Assembly: GCA_028876035.1 (NCBI GenBank)
Contig: JAGWTK010000168.1
Span: forward strand, 1-7,952
Direction of reading: 5' to 3'
DNA from: Bacteroidota bacterium
GTDB taxonomy: Bacteria > Bacteroidota > Bacteroidia > Chitinophagales > Chitinophagaceae
Length of the DNA: 7,952 nt
Shown: positions 1 through 6,199 of the stretch, one piece after another
Numbering within the stretch: the first letter of the stretch is position 1
How the letters are laid out: each line of letters opens with the position of its first letter
Made by a program: the position numbers and the translations under genes
The notes under the pieces: model-generated
Seen by the model: the letters and a program-made list of their open reading frames with translations, nothing else
What the model was told of the DNA's origin: nothing
The model's database searches: none

Positions 1-894
1 CCCATCTTTCTTCTGACGCGTTCCTGTTGCTTCATATGTGCCGTTCTTTTCCGCAGCTGCCAAAACAAATTGCAATTCGGCCGGACTTGCATCGGGGTAA
101 ATTCCCAGAACACTGTTGCCTGGTATCTCATGTTCTCCGTAGCCAGTAACGGCAGCAGCACCTTCAGTCCAATTAAGTATTTCACCTTCCTTGTTTGTGG
201 TGAATATTCCGTAGTCTTTTACATTCTTCAGCAAAAGCCGCAGTTGCTTTTCCGCCATCGTTCGTTGTTGCTCCGACCTGCGAAGCGCCCGGTAATCGGC
301 GCGCAGGTTCCAGAATACAATGGCTGCAAGCAATACTACGATAACCCAGAGCACGGTGAACAGGTAGTCAATCGTATCCGAGGACGACTGACTTTTTATC
401 TTACGTTCAGTGAGCAACCGGTTTTCATCTTTCTCAATCGTCTCCAGCTGCTCCATGGCCTGATCAAACTTTGCCGTCATATTGGCGTTTCGCATCACCA
501 GCGGGTCCGGCGCAGCATTGCTGTTGAACAGGCTTGCGCGGATGGAGTCCATCCTGTCCATGAATGCAATAACCCGCTGGTGTTGTTCCGGGTTATCAGC
601 GGTCAGCCGGGCAAGCTGCCGCGCATGGAAGGCGACGGAATCGGGCAATTGGTGAAGTTGTTCGCGGCTTTCTTCATCCGCCGAGATCAGGAAACGAAGC
701 GCTGCGTTGCGGAGTCGCGACAATCCGGCAACCAATTTCTGGTTACTGTACAATACTTCATTGGTATGTGAAACAAAGGCGGCGTCTGTACGAACAGCGG
801 AGGATTGGTTGATCAACAGGTATACGATGAATATAACGGTGACCAATACCAGCAGAATACCCAGTCTCAGGATGTGACTACGTCGCCATTTCAT
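1..894 (-). CDS. CHASE3-PAS sensor protein, probably a histidine kinase (N-terminal part, cut by window edge)
   Basis: An open frame of 298 codons starts at an ATG (894-892) and runs off the left edge without a stop. Residues about 8-29 are a hydrophobic membrane segment. Residues about 35-165 form a helical periplasmic region resembling CHASE3, including the typical LTADNPEQ stretch near residues 97-104. A second membrane segment lies at about 178-196, followed by a short linker helix. A PAS domain begins near residue 215, with the pattern LLLKNVKDYGIF, then NWTEGAAAVTGY. In Bacteroidota this layout usually leads into a HisKA/HATPase_c kinase, sometimes a hybrid kinase, but no kinase region is visible here, so the output is inferred. 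No clear ribosome binding site precedes the ATG, as is normal in this phylum. The 163 bp gap from the upstream gene suggests its own promoter. Confidence 0.85.
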   Translation of the reverse strand, partial: MKWRRSHILRLGILLVLVTVIFIVYLLINQSSAVRTDAAFVSHTNEVLYSNQKLVAGLSRLRNAALRFLISADEESREQLHQLPDSVAFHARQLARLTADNPEQHQRVIAFMDRMDSIRASLFNSNAAPDPLVMRNANMTAKFDQAMEQLETIEKDENRLLTERKIKSQSSSDTIDYLFTVLWVIVVLLAAIVFWNLRADYRALRRSEQQRTMAEKQLRLLLKNVKDYGIFTTNKEGEILNWTEGAAAVTGYGEHEIPGNSVLGIYPDASPAELQFVLAAAEKNGTYEATGTRQKKDG

Positions 895-941
895 CAGCTA
901 CAATTGGTGGGAAATGGACGCAAAAGAGCATTTCCCGTTTG

Positions 942-968
942 CGGTTACATATTACCGTTAAGTTACAT
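942..968. repeat. Short direct repeat GTTACAT x2 with overlapping imperfect inverted repeat upstream of the sensor gene
   Basis: GTTACAT occurs at 944-950 and again at 962-968, a period of 18 bp. The first copy sits inside an imperfect inverted repeat at 942-957 (CGGT then ACCG around an A/T-rich centre). The repeat is about 50-75 bp upstream of the sensor start codon, where an operator or activator site could lie. It is short enough to be chance, so any regulatory role is inference. Confidence 0.25.
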
Positions 969-1057
969 GTTTTTTATTGCACGCAAACACGCAGCTGACG
1001 AAAAGCAGGTAAAAGGAGATTAGAAACGAAAGGGTTAAGTGTTTTCTATTAGCCGAC

Positions 1058-2320
1058 CTAGCGCTTAAGCCGGTATTTTTTGTTCACTTTCGGGCTGTTG
1101 AAATACTCATTAAGTTCGTCTTCGGGGATGCTTCTTGCCAATTCGAGCGGTACATCTACCAATTGTATCTGGATCTGTTTGAGCTCGTCTTTGAGCTTGG
1201 CGATTTTTTTAGCAATATCGGGGTCGCGTTCACCCACCAGGCTATTGTCCTGCAACATATAATCCAACCGCTTGATGGCCGTGCGCACAGCGGATGCCTG
1301 GTTTTGATCAAAAACCTTCTGCGGAGCAACCGCTTCCTTTACGGGCACCAGCGATACCCCAACGCTGGGCAATACCTGTCCGATCTTTTGCGTACTGCTG
1401 CTGGCCGATGATGCGAGAATGCTACCCGTAAGCGCTGTGGTGGAACTGGTGATATCAAAAGTAGTGCGGGTGCTCTTGGTTTTCTTAACGCCTTTGTCGA
1501 GCTGCAGAAATGTATACTTAAGCACAAGAATATAATTGTCAATATTCTTGCGAGTAAGCTTATAATCTTCTACGGCAAGCGGATAATTAAGGGCATCACG
1601 TACGATGATCTTTACCGTAGCTGTGTCATTCACCTGGAACTTGGTGGTACCCACGAAATTGAGCAACAAGATTTTTACTTTACCCGAATCGGTATCTTTT
1701 ACAAAATCAAAAGGTGCCATCCAGGTGAAATCATCATCGCATTTCTTTACAAGCGTATAATTTTTCAGTGGTCGGTTGGCAAAGAAGGTGATGTTCTCAA
1801 TCGGAAAGCTTCCGTTCTCGCACTGTACTTTGAAACTCACTGTGTCACCCTCATCTACCGTAATGGTGGAACTTACCGATGGCTTCACTTTGGATACAAC
1901 GATATCCGTATTATAAAACACGATGGTGAACACAGTATCAATGCGCTCCAGGGGGTTCGATAAATTCTGAACACCCACATTCACTTTGTACTCGACATCG
2001 TATTTGAGTTTACCAGACAGAAAAAAAGACTTTTCTGCCTTGAAAGTGAGAACGCCATCGTCTTTATTAATGCGCATTCCTACAGGAGAATTCCGCAGAA
2101 ACCAGTAATATTTTGATTCATCACGATTGATTTCGAGATTATAGCTTAAGGTTGAATCAGAATGTATCGTGAAATATGGATTGAGATTGATAATACGGAG
2201 CGGCTGCAGGGCGGCTGAATCAACCACAGGTGTTGCCGGTTTTACCAGGGTATCTTGCGCATGTGAAACAAGTGGTACGGTAAAACAAATCAGAACAATG
2301 ATCTTACGTAGGATTCTCAT
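1058..2320 (-). CDS. Secreted protein of unknown function with two Ig/cadherin-like beta domains
   Basis: This 420-aa protein starts at an ATG (2320) and has an N-terminal signal peptide: basic MRILRK, a hydrophobic core to about residue 18, and a likely SHA-Q cleavage site near 20-21. Residues about 41-140 resemble a putative Ig/cadherin-like repeat, with NSPVGMRINKDDGVLTF (77-93) fitting the usual turn followed by 'G.L.F' pattern. Residues about 147-242 look like a second copy, with EGDTVSF, FTWMAPFDFV and an ending TATVKIIVRD. A Ser/Thr-rich low-complexity stretch follows at about 282-312, then a charged helical segment at about 340-390. No catalytic motif, lipobox Cys or T9SS sorting domain is evident. 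It lies 74 bp downstream of the four-TM protein on the same strand, so it may be co-transcribed. I do not recognise a named family. Periplasmic or surface location is inferred from the signal peptide. Confidence 0.85.
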   Translation of the reverse strand: MRILRKIIVLICFTVPLVSHAQDTLVKPATPVVDSAALQPLRIINLNPYFTIHSDSTLSYNLEINRDESKYYWFLRNSPVGMRINKDDGVLTFKAEKSFFLSGKLKYDVEYKVNVGVQNLSNPLERIDTVFTIVFYNTDIVVSKVKPSVSSTITVDEGDTVSFKVQCENGSFPIENITFFANRPLKNYTLVKKCDDDFTWMAPFDFVKDTDSGKVKILLLNFVGTTKFQVNDTATVKIIVRDALNYPLAVEDYKLTRKNIDNYILVLKYTFLQLDKGVKKTKSTRTTFDITSSTTALTGSILASSASSSTQKIGQVLPSVGVSLVPVKEAVAPQKVFDQNQASAVRTAIKRLDYMLQDNSLVGERDPDIAKKIAKLKDELKQIQIQLVDVPLELARSIPEDELNEYFNSPKVNKKYRLKR

Positions 2321-2348
2321 GCCGTTTGTAACAGTTTAATTACCCGTG

Positions 2349-2356
2349 CAATATTA
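2349..2356 (-). promoter_or_regulatory. Weak candidate -7 box (TAATATTG) for the secreted-protein gene
   Basis: Read on the minus strand, TAATATTG differs by one base from the Bacteroidota -7 consensus TAnnTTTG, and it lies 28 bp upstream of the ATG at 2320. No TTTG -33 element is visible at the expected distance. It is A/T-rich and could be chance. If real, it would let the secreted-protein gene be transcribed independently of the sigma-factor pair. Confidence 0.2.
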
Positions 2357-2394
2357 GGCCATTTTGGGCTAACCTGCCGGACCTGTTAACGGTT

Positions 2395-3015
2395 TTAACC
2401 ATTTTCCATTTCTGCCAATTGTTGTTTGAGTTGTTCAGTATGCGCACCATACATCCTGCGCAGGTACCAGCGGGAGAAAAAGTACATACAAACCGACCAG
2501 ATACTGAAGCAGGTTATGTAGATCAATCCTGCTTTTCTCCAGAGAAACTGACCGGAAATCCCGTTATCATTCACCGTTGTTATCCCACCAAGCAATCCAA
2601 CGCTGAAAGCCACAAACAAAGTAACCATGGTGAGCTGAAAATAAGTCTGCATGAATCTTTCAAGAATCCGTACCAGGCCTTTCATTGCTCCTTTCACCGA
2701 GCCAGGGCCCATTTCATAGTTTCGGATCGATCGCAACAACCAAAATAGATAAGACAGGAAAACAATACTTAATAGCCATGTGAGCAAACAAATAACACGG
2801 ATATAGGGCGCGGTGAACTGTTTCCATCCCGCCAGAGCCAGTACGATAAAAAGCAAGTATACAAAAATCTCAATCCGTAGATTTCGCCGTATAAGTACCG
2901 TCACCGACCTGCTCTTTTGCTTTAGCCTGTTTTGCAGTTCCGGCAACGAGTCATTCTGCACAGTACTGACTGCTTTTCCGGATTGCCATGCCAATTTGAA
3001 TTCGTCGAGTTCCAT
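2395..3015 (-). CDS. Four-TM membrane protein paired with an ECF sigma factor, putative anti-sigma factor
   Basis: This 206-aa protein has a cytoplasmic-looking N-terminus (about 1-45, starting MELDEFKLAWQSGK, charged and helical). Four hydrophobic segments follow at about 47-64, 71-95, 125-146 and 162-181, and the tail at 182-206 is charged. Its ATG begins one base after the TAG stop of the upstream sigma-factor gene, so the two are almost certainly co-transcribed and translationally coupled. Small membrane proteins with an 'LDEFKxAWQ'-like start directly after ECF sigma genes are common in Bacteroidota and are presumed to hold or modulate the sigma factor. No zinc-binding HxxxCxxC anti-sigma motif is present, so the anti-sigma role rests on context and topology only. 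Confidence 0.8.
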   Translation of the reverse strand: MELDEFKLAWQSGKAVSTVQNDSLPELQNRLKQKSRSVTVLIRRNLRIEIFVYLLFIVLALAGWKQFTAPYIRVICLLTWLLSIVFLSYLFWLLRSIRNYEMGPGSVKGAMKGLVRILERFMQTYFQLTMVTLFVAFSVGLLGGITTVNDNGISGQFLWRKAGLIYITCFSIWSVCMYFFSRWYLRRMYGAHTEQLKQQLAEMENG

Positions 3016-3016
3016 A

Positions 3017-3505
3017 CTATAAATATTGCTGGGTGGTCTGTTTTAATCTGTTCTTAATGCGGTTCATTTTCACGGCAACATTGTTGGCAGATATACCCAA
3101 TATCTCGCCGATTTCCCGGTAATCGTATTCGTCCAGGTAAAGAGAAACCAGCGCCTTGTCGATCGGTGAAAGTCCTGAAATCGCTTTGCGCATCGCCAGC
3201 AACTGCTCTTCTGCGTCGGCATAGGCTCCTGGCAGGTTTGCATGGGTTGCATCCAGTGTTTCTGCTGGTTCTGCTTTTTGTTCTTTACGGTACCAGGTAA
3301 CAGCCGTGTTCAGGGCGACGCGGTAAAGCCAGGTGGAAAATTTTGCATCACCGCGAAAATTTGCATACCCTTTCCAGGCGGCCAGTAGTATCTCCTGGAA
3401 AAGATCGGCGCGATTGTCGGCTCTGTTCATGTACAGGGCCGCTACTTTGTGAATGATGCCCTGGTGCATCTCTATCAATGCCAGGAATTCCTTTTCCTTG
3501 TCCAT
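3017..3505 (-). CDS. ECF-type RNA polymerase sigma-70 family factor
   Basis: From the ATG at 3505 the protein is 162 aa, starting MDKEKEFLALIEMHQG, which is the normal beginning for this family. The frame is open upstream to an ATG at 3550, but the extra 15 residues (MGVIFHWFLRHILRP) look unlike a sigma N-terminus, so I chose the internal start. Region 2 is clear at about residues 34-73 of this form: DLFQEILLAAWKGYANF, then FSTWLYRVALNTA. This covers core-polymerase binding and -10 recognition. Region 4 lies at about 112-154, with LSPIDKALVSLYLDEYDYRE followed by the helix-turn-helix IGEILGISANNVAVKMNR, which recognises the -35 element. Region 3 is absent, as expected for ECF factors. The gene is first in a likely operon with the four-TM protein. 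Its target promoters cannot be read from this window. Confidence 0.93.
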   Translation of the reverse strand: MDKEKEFLALIEMHQGIIHKVAALYMNRADNRADLFQEILLAAWKGYANFRGDAKFSTWLYRVALNTAVTWYRKEQKAEPAETLDATHANLPGAYADAEEQLLAMRKAISGLSPIDKALVSLYLDEYDYREIGEILGISANNVAVKMNRIKNRLKQTTQQYL

Positions 3506-3527
3506 TGGCCGGAGTATGTGTCGCAGA

Positions 3528-3554
3528 AACCAATGGAATATTACACCCATGGTT
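3528..3554. repeat. Imperfect inverted repeat upstream of the sigma-factor gene
   Basis: AACCAATGG (3528-3536) and CCATGGTT (3547-3554) are inverted copies with a one-base indel, separated by the A/T-rich spacer AATATTACAC. They lie 23-49 bp upstream of the chosen sigma start. The alternative upstream ATG (3550) falls inside the right arm, which further argues against that start. The repeat could be an operator, a leader hairpin or chance. No partner protein can be assigned. Confidence 0.3.
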
Positions 3555-3578
3555 ACTCATTCTTCCAAGGTAAGACAT

Positions 3579-3610
3579 AAAAAAAGTCCCGTTGTAAAAA
3601 CAACAGGACT
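3579..3610 (-). terminator. Strong intrinsic terminator after the Hsp20 gene
   Basis: On the minus strand an 11-bp stem (AGTCCTGTTGT pairing with ACAACGGGACT, one G-U pair) closes a TTTT loop and is followed directly by seven T residues. It sits 53 bp past the Hsp20 stop codon, so it isolates Hsp20 from the sigma-factor gene next on the same strand. Confidence 0.9.
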
Positions 3611-3662
3611 ATTCATCAAAACCAACTGCTTATGAAAAGCGTTTCAATTATTTATTCAGCCA

Positions 3663-4085
3663 TTACTGAATGCTGATTTGTTTGGCGGCTTCTTTTACTT
3701 CTGCTTTTTTAGGCAGGAAGATTTTCAGGAGTCCGTTTTCGTATTTAGCCTGAATACCGGCCACATCAATCTTATCGTCCAAAGTGAAGCTGCGTTTGAA
3801 GCCCTGGAGTGAGAACTCACGGCGTACGGTCTTCACATCTTCTGCTTTTGTTTCTTCTTTCTTCTCGTAGCTCACGGTAAGCAAACCGTGTTCTGCGCTA
3901 ATCTTAAAATCTTCTTTGTTTCTTCCCGGCGCATTCAGTTCTGCATGGTAGGCATCGGCTGTTTCAACGATGTTTACCGCCGGAAAAGACAAACTGCCTT
4001 TGTCGGCAAACGGAAATTCATTGAAAAAATCGTTGAAAACGGCGTTCAGATTCAGCGGACGGTAATTGTTTTTTACGAGTGTCAT
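3663..4085 (-). CDS. Hsp20/alpha-crystallin family small heat-shock protein
   Basis: This 140-aa protein is an ATP-independent holdase that binds unfolding proteins in the cytoplasm and forms oligomers. The alpha-crystallin domain spans about residues 36-127. It begins with FPAVNIVETADAYHAELNAP, runs through the beta strands ISAEHGLLTVSYEKK, and ends with the hallmark AKYENGLLKIFLPK (113-126), matching the family's A-x-x-x-N-G-V/L-L signature. The short N-terminal arm (LNLNAVFNDFFNEF) and the C-terminal I-x-I motif (ISI, 137-139) needed for oligomer contacts are both present. The length is usual for bacterial class A small heat-shock proteins. It is single-gene: a terminator follows and the upstream neighbour is divergent. 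A palindrome covers the start codon. No CIRCE element is visible upstream. Confidence 0.96.
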   Translation of the reverse strand: MTLVKNNYRPLNLNAVFNDFFNEFPFADKGSLSFPAVNIVETADAYHAELNAPGRNKEDFKISAEHGLLTVSYEKKEETKAEDVKTVRREFSLQGFKRSFTLDDKIDVAGIQAKYENGLLKIFLPKKAEVKEAAKQISIQ

Positions 4086-4096
4086 AACCTGGTTAT
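4084..4096. repeat. Palindrome overlapping the Hsp20 start codon
   Basis: ATAACC-T-GGTTAT is a perfect 6+6 palindrome with a one-base centre, and its left arm includes two bases of the Hsp20 ATG (4085-4083). In the mRNA it could fold as a 5-bp AUAAC/GUUAU stem with a CAG loop that partly buries the AUG. As DNA it could be a repressor half-site pair. The structure is visible; either function is inference. Confidence 0.3.
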
Positions 4097-4292
4097 TTTA
4101 AGTTTTTGAATGATGAGTAACGCCGGCACCTGTTCAAAGCCCGTACCGGTGCCAAAATCGGGACCAATTCGCGACTTTCTTGCGGAGACTACCCTATCTT
4201 TCAGCCAGAATGGCACAAATCGACAAATATGTACGCCATAAAGTCCGATTGCGTTGTAAAACATTACCGTGCGGAAAGAAATGATTTCGCTG

Positions 4293-4300
4293 TAATTTTG
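4293..4300 (+). promoter_or_regulatory. Candidate -7 box (TAATTTTG) for the bacilliredoxin gene
   Basis: TAATTTTG matches the Bacteroidota -7 consensus TAnnTTTG exactly and is 22 bp upstream of the ATG at 4323, giving a short leader. No TTG -33 element is seen at the usual 17-23 bp. Just upstream, 4271-4290 holds a bulged inverted repeat (GCGgAAA...TTTCGC) where a regulator could bind; that role is speculative. Confidence 0.4.
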
Positions 4301-4322
4301 CTTACTAAATAAAAAACGACTT

Positions 4323-4736
4323 ATGTATCCTGCAGAAATTGTTCAGCCCATGAAGGAAGAGCTGACCGATAATGGCTTTGAAGAACTACTCAGTTCAGAG
4401 GCAGTAAACCAGCAGCTTGCAGAAAAAGGAACGACCCTGGTAATGATAAATTCAGTGTGCGGATGTTCCGCTGGCTCTGCCCGTCCGGGTGTATTGATGG
4501 CGGTGCACAACAGCGAAAAGAAGCCGGATCACCTCACCACCGCCTTTGCGGGCTTTGATATCGATGCGGTGAAAACGCTTCGTGAGCACCTCATGCCCTA
4601 CCCGCCCTCCTCTCCGGCGATCGCATTATTCAAGGACGGTCAGCTGGTGCATTTTATCGAGCGGCATATGATTGAAGGAAGGCCTGCACAAATGATTGCG
4701 CAGAACCTGATCAGCGCATTCCAGGAGTATTGCTAA
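4323..4736 (+). CDS. BrxA/BrxB (YphP/YqiW) family bacilliredoxin
   Basis: This 137-aa thioredoxin-fold protein matches the family (DUF1094) almost end to end. It starts with MYPAEIVQPMKEELTDNGFE, and the active-site loop NSVCGCSAGSARPG (43-56) carries the characteristic C-G-C pair (Cys46, Cys48). Later come PSSPAIALF (95-103), VHFIERHMIEG (109-119) and the C-terminal Cys137. In Bacillus the family removes bacillithiol from S-bacillithiolated proteins, with the first Cys as nucleophile. Whether this host makes bacillithiol cannot be told from the window, so the low-molecular-weight thiol partner is uncertain. The length is close to the Firmicutes homologues. It is transcribed alone, divergent from Hsp20 and closed by its own terminator. 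Oxidative-stress induction is plausible but not shown by the sequence. Confidence 0.93.
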   Translation: MYPAEIVQPMKEELTDNGFEELLSSEAVNQQLAEKGTTLVMINSVCGCSAGSARPGVLMAVHNSEKKPDHLTTAFAGFDIDAVKTLREHLMPYPPSSPAIALFKDGQLVHFIERHMIEGRPAQMIAQNLISAFQEYC

Positions 4737-4751
4737 ATCCATTCTAAAACG

Positions 4752-4790
4752 AAAAAAGGGCATCGTCCGGCCAGGATGCTGCCCTTTTTT
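4752..4790 (+). terminator. Intrinsic terminator after the bacilliredoxin gene
   Basis: Six A residues and GGGCATC pair with GATGCTGCCC and six T residues, with a small bulge on the 3' side and a loop of about 10 bases (GTCCGGCCAG). The hairpin begins 15 bp after the stop codon. The A-run/T-run symmetry would allow it to work in both directions, but only the plus-strand gene needs it. It separates bacilliredoxin from the Lgt gene downstream. Confidence 0.88.
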
Positions 4791-4830
4791 ATTGCGCCCG
4801 CGCTAAATCCCAAGTACAAGAATTTTACCC

Positions 4831-4838
4831 TAACATTG
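4831..4838 (+). promoter_or_regulatory. Weak candidate -7 box (TAACATTG) for the Lgt homologue
   Basis: TAACATTG is one mismatch from TAnnTTTG and lies 28 bp upstream of the ATG at 4867, just after the preceding terminator, where a promoter must exist. No -33 TTG is visible at the right spacing, so the exact position is uncertain. Confidence 0.25.
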
Positions 4839-4866
4839 CATCTTTATCATTTTTAAGCCAGCGTTC

Positions 4867-6165
4867 ATGTACCCCAATCTTTATTATGTTGTCAGGGATT
4901 TGTTTGGACTGGACTGGAAAGGCCTCCGCTTTGCCAATATGTTTGGCTTCATGGTGGCACTTGCCTTTCTTGCCGCCGCCTGGGTACTCAGCAGGGAATT
5001 GAAACGCAAAAGTGGCGAGGGATTGCTTCAGTATGAAGAAGAAAAAATCACGGTTGGTAAGCCCGCCGGCATAGCCGAATTGTTGCTCAATTTTCTGATG
5101 GGCTTTATTCTCGGCTATAAAATTGTTGGTGCTTTTTTTAGTCCGCCAGAAGGTGATATCCAGGAATACATTTTTTCATTAAGAGGCAATTGGCTCACAG
5201 GCATCGCACTCGGACTGCTGTTTGCCGGTTTGAAATGGTGGGAAGCCAACAAACAGAAACTCGAAAAACCCGAGGAGCGTACGATCCGCGTTTGGCCACA
5301 GGATCGCATCAGTGATATTATTTTACTCGGCGCAATATTCGGTTTCATCGGTGCAAAAATATTTGACAACCTGGAGAACTGGGATCGGTTTGTGAAAGAC
5401 CCGGTTGGCAATTTGTTATCACCGAGCGGACTTACATTTTACGGCGGACTTATCTGCGCGGCGCTCGCCATTTGGTGGTTCGCCCGGAAGCACAAAATTG
5501 GATTCTGGCACCTCAACGATGCGGCTGCACCCGCGCTGATGATCGCCTATGCGATTGGAAGAATGGGTTGCCAGATTGCAGGTGACGGCGACTGGGGTGT
5601 TATCAACAGTGCGTATGTAGCTGATAAGAATGGCGTTGTTTCGCCCGCGCTCAATGAAGGCCATTTTCAACAGCAACTAATATCAAATGCAAACTTCTAT
5701 CATACGCAATTTGGTAGCCTCGATAAAGTAAAACACATCAGCTTCCGGGGGCCTTCGTTTTTGCCCGACTGGTTTTTTGCCTATAGTTATCCGCACAATG
5801 TAAATAAGGAAGGTGTGCCCATGGCCAGCTGCGATTGGGGTGATTACTGCAATGTATTGCCCATGCCTGTTTTTCCGACACCTTTGTACGAAATCATTGG
5901 ATGCTTTATCTTATTTGGAATCATCTGGTCAGTCCGCAAGAAATTTAAAATAGCAGGTACTTTGTTTGGTTTTTACCTCGTGCTTAATGGCATCGAGCGT
6001 TTCCTGATTGAAAAGATCAGGGTCAATACCAAATATGAATCACTCCCCTTTCAACCTACGCAGGCAGAAATTATTTCGCTGGCCCTTATTCTCGCTGGCA
6101 TATTTTTGATGTGGTGGCTGCCACGAAGCGCGAAAAACCATCCGCCGGTTATCCCTGCCAGTTAA
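4867..6165 (+). CDS. lgt: Prolipoprotein diacylglyceryl transferase (Lgt) homologue, long divergent form
   Basis: Lgt moves diacylglycerol from phosphatidylglycerol to the lipobox Cys of prolipoproteins in the inner membrane. This 432-aa protein has about seven hydrophobic segments (near 22-42, 70-91, 109-124, 150-166, 188-205, 342-356, 361-377, with a further one at 400-418). Family landmarks are SGLTFYGGLI (187-196), GRMGCQIAGDGDWG (231-244), FPTPLYE (336-342) and ERFLIEKIR (377-385), followed by PTQAEIISL. Arg232 and Arg378 appear to align with the essential Arg143 and Arg239 of E. coli Lgt. Departures are Tyr192 where E. coli has His103, Cys235 for Asn146, and one extra residue in the GDGDWG turn. 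A polar insert at about 245-335, probably periplasmic, with Cys322 and Cys328 plus a charged linker near 128-148, explains the length against about 270-300 aa. It is convergent with the DUF2279 gene. Enzymatic activity is likely but not certain; it could be a paralogue. Confidence 0.88.
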   Translation: MYPNLYYVVRDLFGLDWKGLRFANMFGFMVALAFLAAAWVLSRELKRKSGEGLLQYEEEKITVGKPAGIAELLLNFLMGFILGYKIVGAFFSPPEGDIQEYIFSLRGNWLTGIALGLLFAGLKWWEANKQKLEKPEERTIRVWPQDRISDIILLGAIFGFIGAKIFDNLENWDRFVKDPVGNLLSPSGLTFYGGLICAALAIWWFARKHKIGFWHLNDAAAPALMIAYAIGRMGCQIAGDGDWGVINSAYVADKNGVVSPALNEGHFQQQLISNANFYHTQFGSLDKVKHISFRGPSFLPDWFFAYSYPHNVNKEGVPMASCDWGDYCNVLPMPVFPTPLYEIIGCFILFGIIWSVRKKFKIAGTLFGFYLVLNGIERFLIEKIRVNTKYESLPFQPTQAEIISLALILAGIFLMWWLPRSAKNHPPVIPAS

Positions 6166-6199
6166 TAGTGCACCGACGCTTGTGTTGCAGGTAAGTTCA

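Noticed and set aside
70..771. 233-codon plus-strand open frame
   Set aside because: It is antisense to the CHASE3-PAS sensor gene, whose minus-strand reading shows clear domain motifs; the plus frame shows no recognisable features.
2390..2406. Inverted repeat GTTAA/TTAAC at the stop of the four-TM gene as a terminator
   Set aside because: The stem is short and A/T-rich and no T-run follows, so termination between this gene and the secreted-protein gene is not supported.
4196..4230. Possible sigma-54 promoter (TGGCAC)
   Set aside because: TGGCAC is present near 4211, but no TTGC/TTGCA follows at the required five-base spacing.
4082..4264. 60-codon minus-strand open frame whose stop overlaps the Hsp20 start as ATGA
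   Set aside because: The ATGA overlap is suggestive of coupling, but the peptide has no recognisable features and the length is expected by chance. It also covers most of the region where the Hsp20 promoter must lie. Conservation of the frame in relatives would be needed to revive it.
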